DNA from: Nordella sp. HKS 07
Lineage (GTDB): Bacteria; Pseudomonadota; Alphaproteobacteria; Rhizobiales; Aestuariivirgaceae
DNA length: 64,000 nt
Assembly (NCBI RefSeq): GCF_011046735.1
Contig: NZ_CP049258.1
Location: 3,428,001 to 3,492,000, forward strand
Reading direction: 5' to 3'
This document shows positions 52,254-60,644 of this stretch, in pieces (the first letter of the stretch is position 1; each line of letters opens with the position of its first letter). Position numbers and translations under genes: made by a program. The notes under the pieces were generated by a model. It was given only the letters and a program-made list of their open reading frames with translations, had not been told where the DNA came from and searched no databases.

Positions 52254-52616
52254 ATGATGCGAGCTCTTGCCGTTCTCCTGTTCTCGGCTCTCGCGGTTCC
52301 GCAGGCATTCGCGGACAGGCTTGATGCGCGGGAAATTCGCCAGGTCGTGCCGGGCGATTGGTCCGGCACATATAAGGACGCGCCGATTGTGCTTTCGATC
52401 GCCGCCGACGGAACCGTCAAAGGCCGTTACTCCGGCATATCCGCCACCGGCCACTGGACAATCAAGCGCGTGCGCGATGGCGACGACCGGATCTGCCTGA
52501 CATTCTCGTCGATCATCAGCGCTACGAAATGCGGAGAACTGTTTCGCAGCGGCAATAGCGTCATTTACGGCTATATCAACCGTGGCAAGCCGCGCCTCTG
52601 GCTGAGGCGCAGCTGA
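52254..52616 (+). CDS. Small exported protein of unknown function
   Basis: 120 residues from ATG 52254. The signal peptide MMRALAVLLFSALAVPQAFA is followed by a compact beta-rich domain: PGDWSGTYKDAPIVLSIAAD, then GHWTIKRVRDGDDRICLTF, with two Cys in the mature part. The pattern is of a small lipocalin-like or meander barrel. No named family recognised. It follows ribF after 57 bases on the same strand. Confidence 0.78.
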   Translation: MMRALAVLLFSALAVPQAFADRLDAREIRQVVPGDWSGTYKDAPIVLSIAADGTVKGRYSGISATGHWTIKRVRDGDDRICLTFSSIISATKCGELFRSGNSVIYGYINRGKPRLWLRRS

Positions 52617-52631
52617 GGTCCTGGCTGTTCT

Positions 52632-52868
52632 CTATTGCCTCCACGGCCCGCAGACATCGTAGACAAGTGAGGCGAACAGCGCTCCCAACACGACGCCGAT
52701 CGCCATGCCGAGCAAGGCGAAAATTCTGCGGCTGAAGGGCTGCCAGGCCCGGCCATGCCCAAACGCCACGCCAATTGCTCCGAAAACCAGAAGACCCATC
52801 ATGATGAAAGGAAGGGTTGCCTCGTCGCGGAAGGCGCATTCAATTCTCTGGATGAAATCGGCGAGCAT
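52632..52868 (-). CDS. Small two-helix membrane protein
   Basis: 78 residues with two hydrophobic segments, FIMMGLLVFGAIGVAF (about 21-36) and RRIFALLGMAIGVVLGALFASLV (about 47-69), short loops and a C-terminal VCGPWRQ. No family recognised. The start at 52868 (MLADFIQRIECAF) is the only ATG giving the full first amphipathic helix. It lies between a convergent exported-protein gene and a LysR gene on its own strand. Confidence 0.65.
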   Translation of the reverse strand: MLADFIQRIECAFRDEATLPFIMMGLLVFGAIGVAFGHGRAWQPFSRRIFALLGMAIGVVLGALFASLVYDVCGPWRQ

Positions 52869-52898
52869 ATCAGGGGTTACTACGTTGATGAGGAGCCT

Positions 52899-53807
52899 TC
52901 ACGGAAAGCGCACCGTCTGCGCCAGATAGTCGAGCAGCGCGCGCACCCGCGCCGGCAGATGCCCACCCTGTCCGACATAGACCGCATACATCGTCTCGAT
53001 GTCGCCGGGATTGTATGTTTCCAGCACCGGCACGAGCCGGCCGGACTCGATGTCAGGCATGATGTGAAAGCTCGACAGGCGCGCGAGCCTCAATCCCTCC
53101 AACGCCAGCTGCCGCAATGCCTCGCCGTCGCTCACCAGCGCATTGCCTGTCAACGCCATTGTCGTCTTCCCGCGCGCGCCATCGGCAAAAGGCCAGCCTT
53201 CGACATGGCGGGTGAAGCAGAAGCCAAGCTGATTGTGTTGTTCAAGATCGGCCGGAGTCTCAGGCTCTCCATGTCGGCGCAGATAGTCGGGTGCAGCGAC
53301 GATCATCATCCGGCTGTCGCCGAGCTTGCGCGCGATAAGGCTCGATTCGCGCAAGGGCCCGGTGCGGATGGCGATATCGGCGCGCTCCTCGATGAGATCG
53401 ACCACCCGGTCGGTGAGCGCCACATCGACCTTGATCTTGGGATGGTCGGCGAGGAAACGGGGCAGCAGTGGCAGCAGGTAATGCAGGCCGAAGGGCACGT
53501 TGCTGTTGACGCGCAGCCGCCCTTGCGGCTCGGCGCCGGCCGACGCCTCACGTTCGGCAGTGTTGATGTCCTCGAGGATGCGTAAGCCCCGCTCATGGAA
53601 GAGCACGCCTTCGGCGGTGAGCTCGAGCTTGCGGGTCGAGCGATTGATGAGGCGCACGCCGAGCCGGCTTTCAAGACGCGCCACGAGTTTGCTCACCGCC
53701 GACGGGGTCATGTTGAAGGCCCGTGCGGCGGCGGAGAAGTCGCCGAGGTCGACGACGCGGACGAAGACCTCGATCTCGCCCGAGCGGTTGACGTCGAGCC
53801 GGCTCAC
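52899..53807 (-). CDS. LysR family transcriptional regulator
   Basis: 302 residues. HTH EVFVRVVDLGDFSAAARAF with NMTPSAVSKLVARLESRLG (about residues 12-66), then a LysR substrate-binding domain with ADIAIRTGPLRESSLIARKL. The first residues suit the CrgA-like LysR group. It overlaps the upstream PNPOx-like gene by 4 bases, so both are transcribed together, with the enzyme first. The target may be the divergent MFS gene at 54487. Confidence 0.93.
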   Translation of the reverse strand: MSRLDVNRSGEIEVFVRVVDLGDFSAAARAFNMTPSAVSKLVARLESRLGVRLINRSTRKLELTAEGVLFHERGLRILEDINTAEREASAGAEPQGRLRVNSNVPFGLHYLLPLLPRFLADHPKIKVDVALTDRVVDLIEERADIAIRTGPLRESSLIARKLGDSRMMIVAAPDYLRRHGEPETPADLEQHNQLGFCFTRHVEGWPFADGARGKTTMALTGNALVSDGEALRQLALEGLRLARLSSFHIMPDIESGRLVPVLETYNPGDIETMYAVYVGQGGHLPARVRALLDYLAQTVRFP

Positions 53808-54379
53808 GACACCATCTCGTCCTCGGTCTCATCTAGAAGCCCGGTGGGAAGGCCGTCCATGCTGGTGAGGTTCTTCTCGCGCCAATAGGCCTCGAGCCCC
53901 TCCTGGCCCTTCGCTTCCGCCCAGCGGTCGAGATTGGGCCGTTCGGCGCGGTAGTCATAGAGTGGCACCGCGTAGCCGCAGGAGGTCTGCACGAGATCGA
54001 TATCGAGACGGATGAACTGGCGCGCCCCCAAAGGCTCCTGGCCGCCAAAGTGTTCGGCGAGCAGACTCAGATATTCGGCGCTGTTGCGCCGGATCATGCG
54101 GCCGCGCCCATAGAAGCGCAGGATGACCGGCGGGCCGTCAAAGGCGCAGAACATGATGGTGAGCCGGCCATCGGCTTTGAGATGCGCCGCCGTCTCGTTG
54201 CCGCTGCCGGTTCTGTCGAGATAAATCGCCGTGTGGTCGTCGAGCAGCCGCAGCGCCTCGGTCGAGCGCGGCGAGACATTGACGCGCGTGCCTTCCGCCG
54301 CTGAGGCGGTGAAGAAGATATGCTGTCGGGAGATGAAATTCCGATGGGCGTCTTCGATTCGCGCGAACTGCTTCGCCAT
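53804..54379 (-). CDS. Pyridoxamine 5'-phosphate oxidase family protein (split-barrel FMN binding)
   Basis: 191 residues. The split-barrel pattern starts FISRQHIFFTASAAEGTRVN, then TAIYLDRTGSGNETAAHLK and RLTIMFCAFDGPPVILRFYG, typical of FMN- or F420-binding pyridoxamine-oxidase-like proteins. They are usually oxidoreductases of unknown substrate, not true PdxH. Overlaps the LysR gene by 4 bases (ATGA-type coupling). Divergent from the MFS gene. Confidence 0.88.
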   Translation of the reverse strand: MAKQFARIEDAHRNFISRQHIFFTASAAEGTRVNVSPRSTEALRLLDDHTAIYLDRTGSGNETAAHLKADGRLTIMFCAFDGPPVILRFYGRGRMIRRNSAEYLSLLAEHFGGQEPLGARQFIRLDIDLVQTSCGYAVPLYDYRAERPNLDRWAEAKGQEGLEAYWREKNLTSMDGLPTGLLDETEDEMVS

Positions 54380-54486
54380 GATGAATTGAGCTCACAAATC
54401 CTGTTCCCTTATGCATCCTAGTTCATGAATGCGAGGCCGTCCATCTAGGCCACATCCGGCATCTGGGCCGGACTGTGGGACAGATC

Positions 54487-55707
54487 ATGCCTCTTGCACT
54501 TTATGCGCTCACCGCCGGCGCGTTCGGAATCGGCGTCACCGAATTCGTCATCATGGGTCTGCTGATCGAGGTCGCGGGCGATCTCGGCGTCTCCATCCCG
54601 GCCGCCGGCCTGCTCATTTCGGGCTATGCCCTGGGTGTGGTGCTGGGCGCGCCCATCCTCACCGTGGCCACCGGCCGCTGGCCGCGCAAGAGCGTGCTCC
54701 TGGCGCTCATGGCCGTCTTCACCCTTGGGAATGCCGCCGCCGCTCTGGCGCCCGACTACGGGACCTTGATGGCGGCGCGCGTCCTCACCGCGTTCGCCCA
54801 TGGCACCTTCTTCGGCGTCGGCTCGGTCGTGGCGACGGGCCTCGTCGCGCCGGACAAGAAGGCCTCGGCTATCGCCATCATGTTCACCGGACTGACCGTC
54901 GCCACCATTCTGGGCGTGCCCTTCGGCACCTGGCTCGGCCAGATGTTCGGGTGGCGCTCGACCTTCTGGGCGGTGACGGCAGTCGGCTTCGCTGCTTTCG
55001 CGGTGATCTGGGCCTTCGTCCCGCGCGATGCGGCACCGGCACAACAGGGGAGCCTCCGCGACGATCTCGTGGTGCTCCGCCGCCCGCAAGTGCTGCTCGG
55101 CCTCCTGACGACCGTGCTCGGCTATGCCGGCGTCTTCGCCGTCTTCACCTATATCGCGCCGATCCTCACCCGCATCTCGGGCTTTTCCGAAGCCGCGGTG
55201 TCGCCTTTGATGCTGGCTTTCGGCGCCGGCCTTTTGATCGGCAATCTGGCCGGCGGCAAGCTCGCCGACCGAAAGCTGACCCCGGCGCTGATCGGCAGTC
55301 TCGTCACCTTGACGGTCGTGCTGGGGCTGATGAGCTTCGCCATCCATGACCGCATCGCGTCGGCCCTCTTTGTCTTCCTTCTGGGCGCCGCGGCCTTTGC
55401 CACCGTTGCGCCCTTGCAGATGTGGGTGCTGGAGAAGGCCGAGGGCGCCGGCCAGAACCTCGCCTCGAGTTTCAACATTGCCGCCTTCAATCTCGGCAAT
55501 GCCGGCGGCGCCTGGCTGGGTGGCCTCGTCATCGACCGCGGACCGGGACTCGACTTCGTCACCTGGGCCGCCGCTTTCGTCACCCTGTCGGGTCTCGCCG
55601 TCGCTCTTCTGGCACTGAAGCTCGATGCCGGCGGGCGCCGCGCGGCTTGCCCGGCGCCGGCGGCGGATCAATCCGTGAGGCGGGCGAGGAAATCGAGTAT
55701 CGCGTGA
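54487..55707 (+). CDS. MFS transporter, AraJ/DHA1-like
   Basis: 406 residues with 12 membrane helices. The start ALYALTAGAFGIGVTEFVIM is characteristic of the DHA1-type exporters of sugars, arabinose-like compounds or drugs. Motif A-like and antiporter segments (TVATILGVPFGTWLGQMFGW) are present. ATG 54487 is preferred over the in-frame GTG 54475. The 3' end overlaps the convergent hydrolase gene by 40 bases. The divergent LysR/PNPOx pair may regulate or accompany it. Confidence 0.92.
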   Translation: MPLALYALTAGAFGIGVTEFVIMGLLIEVAGDLGVSIPAAGLLISGYALGVVLGAPILTVATGRWPRKSVLLALMAVFTLGNAAAALAPDYGTLMAARVLTAFAHGTFFGVGSVVATGLVAPDKKASAIAIMFTGLTVATILGVPFGTWLGQMFGWRSTFWAVTAVGFAAFAVIWAFVPRDAAPAQQGSLRDDLVVLRRPQVLLGLLTTVLGYAGVFAVFTYIAPILTRISGFSEAAVSPLMLAFGAGLLIGNLAGGKLADRKLTPALIGSLVTLTVVLGLMSFAIHDRIASALFVFLLGAAAFATVAPLQMWVLEKAEGAGQNLASSFNIAAFNLGNAGGAWLGGLVIDRGPGLDFVTWAAAFVTLSGLAVALLALKLDAGGRRAACPAPAADQSVRRARKSSIA

Positions 55708-56474
55708 TTGAACAGAGCAGGTCGCTGCAGCGGCGCGAAATGACTGACGCCTGGAAGCAGGATAAACTGGGCGCCGGGTATGCTGCGCGCGAGATAGTCG
55801 GCATGATCGCGTTTGATGAACTCGTCATGCTCGCTGTGCGCGATCGTCACCGGAACCGCAATGCGCGCGAGATCGTCGGGACTGTAATTGGGTTCGGTCT
55901 TCATCATCAGGCTGACCGCGGCGACGAATTCGCCGAAGGCGTCGGGCGTGCCCGAGAGGCGGGCATAGTCCTTGGCGTGGCGAGAGAAGCATCGCTGGAG
56001 GAGGGGATTGTTTTCGTCGATCTCCTTTGTGCCGCTCGGATCCATGTTGCAGCCGAAGAACAAAACGCCTCTGACTCGCCAAGCCGCTCGCATGGCCAGG
56101 ACCAGCGCGATGCAGGCCCCATCGCTCCAGCCGACGAAAGCCGCGTTGTCGATCGCTAGGCGGTCCATGACCGCGACAACGTCAGAAGCCATGAGCTCGT
56201 AAGTATAGGGCCGCTCGTCGCGTGTGCTCCGGCCATGGCCGCGGCTGTCGATGAGGAGGACACGGTAGCCCGCATCGAGAAGGGCGGGGACCTGATGGCC
56301 CCAGTTGCCGCTATGGCCGAGGCCGCCATGCAGAAGGACAACGGTCGGACCCGATCCGTAGGATGCGTAGCGGATCCGGGCGCCTTCATGATCGACGAAG
56401 CCTTCCGCATCCGCAACGGGCAGGGGATCGGCACCCTCCTCCGCGAAGCGCGTCAGGTCGTCGTCATGCGTCAA
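55668..56474 (-). CDS. Alpha/beta hydrolase
   Basis: 268 residues. Oxyanion HGG in VVLLHGGLGHSGNWG, nucleophile elbow AFVGWSDGACIAL (Ser about 118), acid in AHSEHDEFIKRDHA and His in LLPGVSHFAPLQRP. This resembles carboxylesterase or ketoadipate-enol-lactonase-like enzymes, but the substrate is unknown. It is cytoplasmic. The end overlaps the convergent MFS gene. Five bases separate it from the upstream DUF4170 gene, so it may end the ubiA-tldE-cysQ transcript. Confidence 0.9.
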   Translation of the reverse strand: MTHDDDLTRFAEEGADPLPVADAEGFVDHEGARIRYASYGSGPTVVLLHGGLGHSGNWGHQVPALLDAGYRVLLIDSRGHGRSTRDERPYTYELMASDVVAVMDRLAIDNAAFVGWSDGACIALVLAMRAAWRVRGVLFFGCNMDPSGTKEIDENNPLLQRCFSRHAKDYARLSGTPDAFGEFVAAVSLMMKTEPNYSPDDLARIAVPVTIAHSEHDEFIKRDHADYLARSIPGAQFILLPGVSHFAPLQRPALFNHAILDFLARLTD

Positions 56475-56479
56475 CCGAT

Positions 56480-56743
56480 TCAGCTTTTCTTCTTTGCCGT
56501 CGTGTCGGTCGAGGGATCGAGCAGGCGGTGCAGGTGCACGATGAAATAGCGCATCTGGGCATTGTCGATCGTCTCGCGGGCCTTGGTGAGCCAGGCCTTC
56601 TGCGCCGTCTCGAAATTGGGATAGATGCCGACGATGTCGAGGCCGGCCACATCCTTGAAGGTGATGCCGTCGAGATCGGTGAGTTCGCCGCCGAAGACCA
56701 GATGAAGAAGTTGCTCCGGCTGTTTCTTGGGTGACTTGCTCAT
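56480..56743 (-). CDS. DUF4170 family protein
   Basis: 87 residues: QLLHLVFGGELTDLDGITFK, then LDIVGIYPNFETAQKAWLTKA and MRYFIVHLHRLLDP, the pattern of the small alphaproteobacterial DUF4170 family with unknown function. The start overlaps the cysQ stop by 4 bases, so it is translationally coupled to it, an arrangement found across Hyphomicrobiales. Confidence 0.88.
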   Translation of the reverse strand: MSKSPKKQPEQLLHLVFGGELTDLDGITFKDVAGLDIVGIYPNFETAQKAWLTKARETIDNAQMRYFIVHLHRLLDPSTDTTAKKKS

Positions 56744-57504
56744 GATGGTGAAAGATGCTCCAGAAGGGCCGCCTGCAGGCGAGGCGACGATGCCACGTAA
56801 CTGTTTTGCCGCGTCTCGGTGCGGTTATAGGTAAAGGACTTTCCGCTCAATCCGGTGACGATGCCTCCCGCTTCGTGCACCAGAAGGTCGCCCGCCGCAA
56901 GGTCCCAGTCGTGCTTGGCCGTCGTCGACAGCGCCGCATCGAGCTTCCCTTGCGCAACGAAAGCCAGCCTGAGGGCAAGCGGCAGGTTGCCGCTTGCCAC
57001 TGCCTCGATCGGCGCGCGAGCCCGCAGCTGTGTGAGCGCCGAGGCATTGCCGAGGATGCGGGCTCCGGCGAGACTTGCCGTCTGGCCGACATGGAGCGGA
57101 TGGCCATTGAGTCGCGCGCCCTTGCCGATCTCCGCTTCATAGAAGTCGTCGGTCATCGGACGGTAGATGGCCGCCAGCGTCGGTCGCCCGTCGGTCAGGA
57201 GTGCGACGGCGACACACCATTCATCGCCGCCATGGGTAAAGGCGCGCGTGCCGTCGATCGGATCGGCGATCCATACCTGCCGGCGCTCGAGACGTTCCGC
57301 CGTGTCGGGCGTCTCTTCCGAAAGCCAGCCATAATCAGGCCGCTCCCCATGAAGCCGTTCCTTCAGCGCCTTGTCGACGGCGAGATCGGCCTCGGTTACG
57401 GGCGAGCCATCGCTCTTCGTCCAGCTTTTGACTTTGCGGAACAGGGAACGGGCGAGCAGGCCAGCGTCGCGCACGGCGACGTGGAGAAGATCAGCGTCCG
57501 CCAA
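56740..57504 (-). CDS. cysQ: 3'(2'),5'-bisphosphate nucleotidase / inositol monophosphatase family
   Basis: 254 residues. Metal-binding motifs are GWLSEETPD (Glu), WIADPIDGTRAFTHG (DPIDGT) and HDWDLAAGDLLVHEAGG. The CysQ-like group removes the 3' phosphate from PAP of sulfate assimilation; distinguishing it from other inositol-phosphatase-like enzymes needs biochemistry. Its start lies inside the 3' end of the tldE/pmbA gene (14-base overlap). Part of the ubiA-tldE-cysQ-DUF4170 run. Confidence 0.88.
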   Translation of the reverse strand: MADADLLHVAVRDAGLLARSLFRKVKSWTKSDGSPVTEADLAVDKALKERLHGERPDYGWLSEETPDTAERLERRQVWIADPIDGTRAFTHGGDEWCVAVALLTDGRPTLAAIYRPMTDDFYEAEIGKGARLNGHPLHVGQTASLAGARILGNASALTQLRARAPIEAVASGNLPLALRLAFVAQGKLDAALSTTAKHDWDLAAGDLLVHEAGGIVTGLSGKSFTYNRTETRQNSYVASSPRLQAALLEHLSPS

Positions 57505-58828
57505 GGGTCATTCCTTCGACGCGGCAGGAAGGGGCATTGATCGCCGCGCGATAGGTAAGATCACTCGCCGGCGTCAGATTGCGGAATATGTCGGCGAGCT
57601 TGCCGGCCAGCGTCACTTCGCTCACCGGATAGGCGATCTCCCCGTTCTCGATCCACAAGCCGGAGGCGCCGCGGCTGTAGTCACCGGTGACGATATTGGG
57701 TCCATGGCCGATGAGCTCGGTCACGTAGAAGCCGGTGCCGATCGACTTGATCATCTCGTCGAGCGATGCGGCGCCGGGGCTCAAGGTGACATTGGATGAA
57801 GACGGGCCCGGCGGGCCGGCGAGGCCGCGTGCGGCGTGGCCGGTGCTCTCAAGCCCCAGCTGCCGCGCCGAGCCCAGATCGAGGATCCAGCTCTTCAGCA
57901 CGCCCGCCTCGATGAGCGGCAGGGGCCTGGTCGCGATGCCTTCGGCGTCGAACGGGCGCGAGGCGAGGCCACGCGGACGCAAGGGATCGTCGACGATCCT
58001 GATGTCGCTGCCAAAGACCTGCTCGCCGAGTTTCTCGCGCAGGAAGCTCGTCCCGCGCGCGATTGCCGAGCCCATGATGGCGGAAAGGAAGTGGCTGACG
58101 AGGCTCGATGCGATGCGGCTGTCATAGATGACCGGCACGGCCTGTGACTTGACCTTGCGCGGATTGAGACGGCGCACCGCCCGAAGCCCGGCTTCGCGGC
58201 CGATATCCTCGGGCTTGCGCAGATCCTGAGGGTGGATCACCGAGGAGAAATCATAGTCGCGTTCCATCGCCGTCGCCTCGCCGGCGATCGCGGTCGCGCT
58301 GAGGGAAAGGCCGGTGCGCCGATAGCCGCCGGCGAAGCCGTTGGAGGCGGCGAGCATGACGCGGCGCTCATATGAGGACGCGCCGGCGCCGCCCGATTTG
58401 CTGACACCCCTGACGTCCAGCGCATGCCTCTCGGCGCTGAGCGCCATGTCGCGCAGGGCTTGCGCGTCGAGCAGCGTCTCACCCGCCATGTCGAGCGCGG
58501 CCCAGTCGCGCGCCACCTGATCGGGCGTGGCGATGCCGGAATAGGGATCGGCGGGAGCGGCCTTGGCCATGGCGACCGCCTGCTCAGCGATGCGCTCGAT
58601 GCCGCCTGAGTCGATCTTGCTCGTGGCGATGGCGGCCGAGGACTGGCCGACAAAGACCCGGAGGCCCACTTCGATCGCTTCCGATTGTTCGAGATTTTCG
58701 ATGGCGCCTTCGCGCACCGCGACATCGAGGCTGCGGCCGTCGATGACGATCGCATCGGCGGCGCTGGCGCCGAAGTGCTTCGCGCGCGCAAGCGCGGTCT
58801 GGGCAAGGGTAGCGAGATCTTTGGTCAT
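57491..58828 (-). CDS. TldE/PmbA family metallopeptidase-related protein
   Basis: 445 residues. The N-terminal domain has FGASAADAIVIDGRSLDVAVR, then ENLEQSEAIEVGLRVFVGQSS. The C-terminal domain has VPVIYDSRIASSLVSHFLSA and GASGLWIENGEIAYPVSEVT. TldE pairs with TldD, a zinc protease that degrades unfolded or modified peptides; TldE itself lacks the zinc site. No tldD is in the window. The start at 58828 overlaps the ubiA stop by 4 bases. Stop overlaps cysQ. Confidence 0.92.
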   Translation of the reverse strand: MTKDLATLAQTALARAKHFGASAADAIVIDGRSLDVAVREGAIENLEQSEAIEVGLRVFVGQSSAAIATSKIDSGGIERIAEQAVAMAKAAPADPYSGIATPDQVARDWAALDMAGETLLDAQALRDMALSAERHALDVRGVSKSGGAGASSYERRVMLAASNGFAGGYRRTGLSLSATAIAGEATAMERDYDFSSVIHPQDLRKPEDIGREAGLRAVRRLNPRKVKSQAVPVIYDSRIASSLVSHFLSAIMGSAIARGTSFLREKLGEQVFGSDIRIVDDPLRPRGLASRPFDAEGIATRPLPLIEAGVLKSWILDLGSARQLGLESTGHAARGLAGPPGPSSSNVTLSPGAASLDEMIKSIGTGFYVTELIGHGPNIVTGDYSRGASGLWIENGEIAYPVSEVTLAGKLADIFRNLTPASDLTYRAAINAPSCRVEGMTLGGR

Positions 58829-59745
58829 CTGGTGAGCGTGTCGAGAAGGAGGCCTAGAAGGAGCAGCAGCCCGAAATAACGATTGGACCAGAACAGCTTC
58901 CGGCAGTTCTGCGGATCGTCGATATCGAGCTTGGCGATCTGCCAGGCGGCATGGACCGCCGCTGCGACCACCCCCATATGGGCGAGAAGCCCGGCTCGCG
59001 CAAGCCAGAGGCCCGCATCGATCAGGACGAGCGCCAGGATGAAGAATCCCGCTATCCAATAGACCGAGGACGCGCCGAATTTGAGCGCGGTCGACTTCAC
59101 CCCGATCAGGACGTCGTCCTCCTTGTCCTGATGCGCATAGATCGTGTCATAGGCGAGCGTCCAGGCGATGCCGCCGAGATAGAGGAGCAAAGCGGGCCAG
59201 GAGAGATTCCCGTGAATCGAGCTCCAGCCGACGAGCGCGCCCCAGTTGAAGGCGAGGCCCAGAAACACCTGCGGCCAATAGGTGAAGCGTTTCATGAAGG
59301 GATAGATGGCGACGATCGCGAGCGAGGCTGCGCCGATCAGAACTGTCGGCCAGTTGAACTGCAGAAGGATGACGAGGCCCGCCAGGCATTGCAGGATGAG
59401 GAAGACGACGGCCGCCTTGACGCTCACCTGACCCGAGGGGATGGGCCGCGAGCGGGTGCGCGCGACCTTGGCGTCGAAGTCGCGGTCGGCGAGATCGTTG
59501 AGCGTGCAGCCGGCGCCGCGCATGATCAGGGCGCCGATGAGGAACAGCAGCGCATACCAGATATTGGGCACCCCGCCGCCCTGTGCGATCTGCGCCAGGA
59601 TCAGGCCCCACCAGCAGGGGAGCAGCAGCAGCCACGAGCCGATCGCCCGGTCGAGCCGCATGAGCCGCGCATAGGGGCGCCAGGCCTGCGGCATGTAGCG
59701 GTCGACCCAGTTGTCGGGCGGCGCGTCGGCGACGTGATCGGTCAT
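58825..59745 (-). CDS. ubiA: 4-hydroxybenzoate polyprenyltransferase
   Basis: 306 residues, about eight membrane helices. The first Asp-rich motif is CTLNDLADRDFDAKVARTRS, the second is YDTIYAHQDKEDD. It attaches the polyprenyl tail to 4-hydroxybenzoate in ubiquinone synthesis at the inner membrane. Divergent from rsmE across 80 bases; that pair plus gshA is conserved in this order in Hyphomicrobiales. It is the first gene of the minus-strand run to 55668. Confidence 0.95.
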   Translation of the reverse strand: MTDHVADAPPDNWVDRYMPQAWRPYARLMRLDRAIGSWLLLLPCWWGLILAQIAQGGGVPNIWYALLFLIGALIMRGAGCTLNDLADRDFDAKVARTRSRPIPSGQVSVKAAVVFLILQCLAGLVILLQFNWPTVLIGAASLAIVAIYPFMKRFTYWPQVFLGLAFNWGALVGWSSIHGNLSWPALLLYLGGIAWTLAYDTIYAHQDKEDDVLIGVKSTALKFGASSVYWIAGFFILALVLIDAGLWLARAGLLAHMGVVAAAVHAAWQIAKLDIDDPQNCRKLFWSNRYFGLLLLLGLLLDTLTR

Positions 59746-59825
59746 GGGGCTGTGTTAGCCCGGGAGGCCACGGAGCGCAAATAGGCCCATTGCGCGCAGC
59801 GGCGGCGGGAGGCTAGGACGAAAGC

Positions 59826-60554
59826 ATGAGAGACACGCCGCGCCTCCATGTCGCCCTGAAACTCGCCGAGAACGCCGAACATCAACTGGCGCAGGACCAG
59901 TCGCATTACCTGCGCGACGTCATGCGCCTCAAGCCCGGCGATCCGGTGCGGCTGTTCAATGCGGGGGATGGCGAGTTTCTGGCCTATGTCGGCGCCGTCA
60001 CGCGCAAAGGCATGAGCGTCATCTGCGAGAGGAAGCTCGCCGACGCCGTCCCGCCGCCCGATATCGATTTCATCTTCGCGCCGCTCAAGCATGCGCGCCT
60101 CGACTATGTGGTGCAGAAGGCGACCGAACTCGGCGCCCGCCGCCTGCGTCCGGTCTTTACCGCGCGCACGATCGTCGACCGCGTCAATCTCGACCGCATG
60201 AGGGCCAATGCGGTGGAGGCGGCCGAACAATGCAATCTGGTCTATGTGCCGGACGTCGAGGAGCCGGAAAAGCTCGGCAAGCTGCTCGCCGCCTGGCCGG
60301 CGGAGCGTGCCTTGATCTATTGTGACGAGCGCTCGGACGGCGCCGATACGATCGCGCTGCTCAAGGGGCTGAAGCTGCCGGCGGCACTCCTCATCGGCCC
60401 GGAAGGCGGCTTCACGGCCGAGGAACGGGAGGGGCTCCACCGCCTGCCTTTCGTCACCGTCATTTCACTGGGTCCCCGGATCATGCGGGCGGACACCGCC
60501 GGCACCGCCGCTCTGGCGCTTGTCCAGGCCGTCCTCGGCGACTGGCATTCATGA
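59826..60554 (+). CDS. rsmE: 16S rRNA (uracil(1498)-N(3))-methyltransferase
   Basis: 242 residues. The N-terminal PUA-like part has HYLRDVMRLKPGDPVRLFNAG. The SPOUT methyltransferase core has QKATELGARRLRPVFTART, then LLIGPEGGFTAEEREGL and ISLGPRIMRADTAGTAALAL, the trefoil-knot SAM-binding motifs. Modifies the small ribosomal subunit. It precedes gshA by 90 bases on the same strand. Confidence 0.95.
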   Translation: MRDTPRLHVALKLAENAEHQLAQDQSHYLRDVMRLKPGDPVRLFNAGDGEFLAYVGAVTRKGMSVICERKLADAVPPPDIDFIFAPLKHARLDYVVQKATELGARRLRPVFTARTIVDRVNLDRMRANAVEAAEQCNLVYVPDVEEPEKLGKLLAAWPAERALIYCDERSDGADTIALLKGLKLPAALLIGPEGGFTAEEREGLHRLPFVTVISLGPRIMRADTAGTAALALVQAVLGDWHS

Positions 60555-60644
60555 TTATTCGCGGGGGCGCCCATCACAATCTTTGACTTGTCGGAAGGAG
60601 GCCTGCCGCCTAAACCCCGCTTTAGGACAGCAAAGGACCAGATC